Shown: positions 62,364 through 64,000 of the stretch, in pieces | Layout of the letters: each line of letters starts with the position of its first letter | Position numbering within the stretch: position 1 is the stretch's first letter | Program-made: the position numbers and the translations under genes | The notes under the pieces: generated by a model | What the model was told of the DNA's origin: nothing | What the model saw: the letters and a program-made list of their open reading frames with translations, nothing else | The model's database searches: none | Assembly: GCA_041745765.1 (NCBI GenBank) | Contig: JBGTIH010000094.1 | Location: 62,001-126,000 of the forward strand | Direction: 5' to 3' | Source of the DNA: JAHCHG01 sp041745765 | GTDB lineage: Bacteria > Acidobacteriota > Blastocatellia > Pyrinomonadales > Pyrinomonadaceae | DNA: 64,000 nt

Positions 62364-63602
62364 TCAATTCTCTCCATCTTGACTTCCTCTGCAAGCCGCT
62401 TTCAAAGTTTCTTCTGCTATATTAAAAAACTCATTATTAAGTCTGCCTTCTTCTGCCATGCTAACAAATTCATCTTTGGAATTTAATTTCTTCTGATCTG
62501 CAACAGGTAGGTCTCTTTCCGGCATAATACCAAGTTTAACTGCCGCCCTATGCATTGCAATACCCATCGCATTATGCCGAAAACTCTGTCTTCTTCCTGA
62601 CCCGTGAATCAGCTCATGAAAAATTGTCAAAACCGTATAATCCGACTCCTTGATTCCTTTTTGAATCCATTGCTTATGTTGTTCTAAATCAAGTCTTAGC
62701 TTGGCATTTTTATGATTTGCCGGGAAAGGAGCCTCACCATCTCCCAGCCCCGGAGCATCATATATTGCTGCTTTACTTGCATATAAATCAAAGACATCCA
62801 TAATATCGTTATAAAGTTTGCCTTTGCCCAGCACACCCAATTCTCGTAATGTTTCGTTTAAAAACTTCCTGCAATTCGGTGATTTTTCAATGTCTAACGC
62901 ATCTGTTAACTGATCTCGTAACCCTTTAATTTCGTATTTGGTCAATTTTCTGTCTTTATTTTGTTGCTGAGTCCTCCAACTACTCTCCCAAGGAATTGCA
63001 AAACTAAAAGACCGCGTGGAATGTTGACTGTAGACAGGCGCGACCGATCCGTTGGGATTGACGTGCCAACCGACCTGTAACGGGACAGTAACTGAATATA
63101 ATCCCAGTCCGTTAGAAGAAAAGTTAAAATTCGGATTGCTTTGATACGGAGCTAATGCGGCAGGAATTGCCGAACCGTTTGCCATCATTCCGAGTGCCAT
63201 TCCCAGAGGAACGGATACTCCGTCCAATGTCGCCGTAACCAACTGTCCGTTGACATACATCGGCATATCTTCATATAACTGCTGCAAACTCGGATATTCC
63301 GGCTCGAACGGCGATGCGGTCAATTCGATATACGGCGTGAAAAGTCCGACATTTGAGCCGAACGGATCGAGTTCCGCCGGTGAGCCTTCGCCGCCTTCGC
63401 CCATTATCGCCGTGCCGGTATTCAATGTCGAACGATAGCTCAACCCTGATGCGTCCAAATGCTCGAAATTCACATATTCGGTTTCTACTTGCGTTACCGT
63501 ATTGTAATAAACCGTCTGCCACGCCAGCGTCGCGCCCGCCGCCCGGACAAAGGTTTTCCGCTTTCTGCCTGTTTGATCTGTTTCCAGGATCACTTTATTC
63601 AA
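62364..63602 (-). CDS. Orphan Rhs C-terminal module with putative zinc metalloprotease (zincin) toxin
   Basis: 412 residues from a TTG; no ATG is available and an in-frame stop lies 15 codons upstream. The first 60 residues (ETDQTGRKRKTFVRAAGATLAWQ) match the tip region after the YD repeats of Rhs proteins, but the large repeat barrel is missing. The C-terminal half carries FHELIHGSGRRQSFRH, an HExxH-type zinc site, so the effector could be a protease. Rhs loci often keep displaced C-terminal ends next to their immunity genes; candidate at 61856-62329. Alternative: a genuine truncation by rearrangement. Confidence 0.75.
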   Translation of the reverse strand: MNKVILETDQTGRKRKTFVRAAGATLAWQTVYYNTVTQVETEYVNFEHLDASGLSYRSTLNTGTAIMGEGGEGSPAELDPFGSNVGLFTPYIELTASPFEPEYPSLQQLYEDMPMYVNGQLVTATLDGVSVPLGMALGMMANGSAIPAALAPYQSNPNFNFSSNGLGLYSVTVPLQVGWHVNPNGSVAPVYSQHSTRSFSFAIPWESSWRTQQQNKDRKLTKYEIKGLRDQLTDALDIEKSPNCRKFLNETLRELGVLGKGKLYNDIMDVFDLYASKAAIYDAPGLGDGEAPFPANHKNAKLRLDLEQHKQWIQKGIKESDYTVLTIFHELIHGSGRRQSFRHNAMGIAMHRAAVKLGIMPERDLPVADQKKLNSKDEFVSMAEEGRLNNEFFNIAEETLKAACRGSQDGEN

Positions 63603-63640
63603 AATCCTACTCTCTCGGAACCATAAAGAAGATAATTGTT

Positions 63641-64000
63641 TTAGCTAATTGACGGGCACTGATACATTTTATTTTGCCTGTTTCCTGCTCTATAGCTATA
63701 TCCTGTTACATATTCGTCATCTTCCTGGATATAGACGCTGATTCTGATACCTTCCTCAAAATCGTCATAATCAGCGTGAGATATTAGGTCTCCGCTCGTA
63801 TCCTTGTAATATTTCTCACGCTCAAACTTAACCTCCGAAAGTTTGACCATCTGCTTAAGAACCACCCAATACTCCAAGACTGTATCTTTAGCTACATTAT
63901 ACCCTCCGCGTCGTTTGAATTTGTTATCTTCACACGGATTCTCTGTGTAAATTGCCTGAATGTATGCTTCATCGGTTTTGTAATTGTGATATCCGTTATC
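63641..64000 (-). CDS. 5'-truncated hypothetical protein, possible immunity protein
   Basis: The frame is open from the right edge of the window to a stop at 63641, giving at least 119 residues, so the start is not seen. Contents: EAYIQAIYTENPCEDNKFKRR, YWVVLKQMVKLSEVKF, and an acidic segment DYDDFEEGIRISVYIQEDDEY. No family recognised. It ends 38 bp before the orphan Rhs module, as an immunity gene for an upstream Rhs toxin would. Confidence 0.65.
   Translation of the reverse strand, partial: DNGYHNYKTDEAYIQAIYTENPCEDNKFKRRGGYNVAKDTVLEYWVVLKQMVKLSEVKFEREKYYKDTSGDLISHADYDDFEEGIRISVYIQEDDEYVTGYSYRAGNRQNKMYQCPSIS

Overview
The window looks like a chromosomal segment of an Acidobacteriota bacterium, most likely class Blastocatellia (Pyrinomonadaceae-like); this is inferred from gene content, not from a marker-gene tree. 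The pointers are two acidobacterial-type vWA (VWFA-related) proteins, a Ser/Thr kinase fused to PEGA and FGE-sulfatase domains, an EgtB with the Tyr-Tyr pair I associate with Chloracidobacterium EgtB, FG-GAP and P-domain surface proteins, a Uma2 protein, and moderately low GC (around 40% by eye). Coding density is high. Non-coding DNA is unusually rich in short tandem heptamers and palindromic elements.

Layout. 1-8.7 kb: signalling block on the minus strand (triple-FHA ABC transporter, zinc-ribbon membrane protein, TPR protein, Ser/Thr kinase). 9-12.3 kb: small membrane protein and leuS. 12.7-18.1 kb, plus strand: small gene coupled to a HEAT-repeat protein, ergothioneine genes egtB and egtD, birA, an acidic protein and coaX. 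18.2-26.9 kb, minus strand: a type II secretion / type IV pilus-like locus (PilM-like, two pseudopilins, a secretin carrying a cohesin-like domain, GspE/PilB ATPase, lipoprotein, GspF/PilC). 27.2-30.6 kb: two vWA proteins and the prepilin peptidase. 31.7-35.1 kb: two solitary gene-cassette-like units with attC-like folded 3' ends, flanking an Arc-type regulator, RNase P RNA and a polysaccharide export protein. 35.2-40 kb: PTS enzyme I, LOG-family protein, UMF1-type transporter and a metalloenzyme. 40.3-49.9 kb: FG-GAP protein, HemD-like protein, a MurU/AmgK-like pair, the pntA1-pntA2-pntB transhydrogenase, a DUF433/DUF5615 toxin-antitoxin pair and asnS. 50-57 kb: NPP-type phosphodiesterase, penicillin-acylase-family protein, lipoprotein, Uma2 and aldehyde dehydrogenase. 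57.3-64 kb: tRNA-Arg(TCG), response regulator, a gene remnant, an IS4-like transposase with a SWIM finger, a double winged-helix protein, and an Rhs-tip-like zincin module set between two small candidate immunity genes.

How the parts fit. The secretion genes and the prepilin peptidase could assemble one envelope-spanning machine. egtB and egtD cover ergothioneine synthesis without egtC. The MurU/AmgK pair suggests cell-wall sugar recycling. The most unusual material is (1) the two attC-like single-gene cassettes with a shared 5' boundary motif and no integrase in view, (2) families of 7-bp tandem repeats, three of them recurring, that sit inside reading frames as well as between genes, and (3) an orphan Rhs C-terminal module at the right end.
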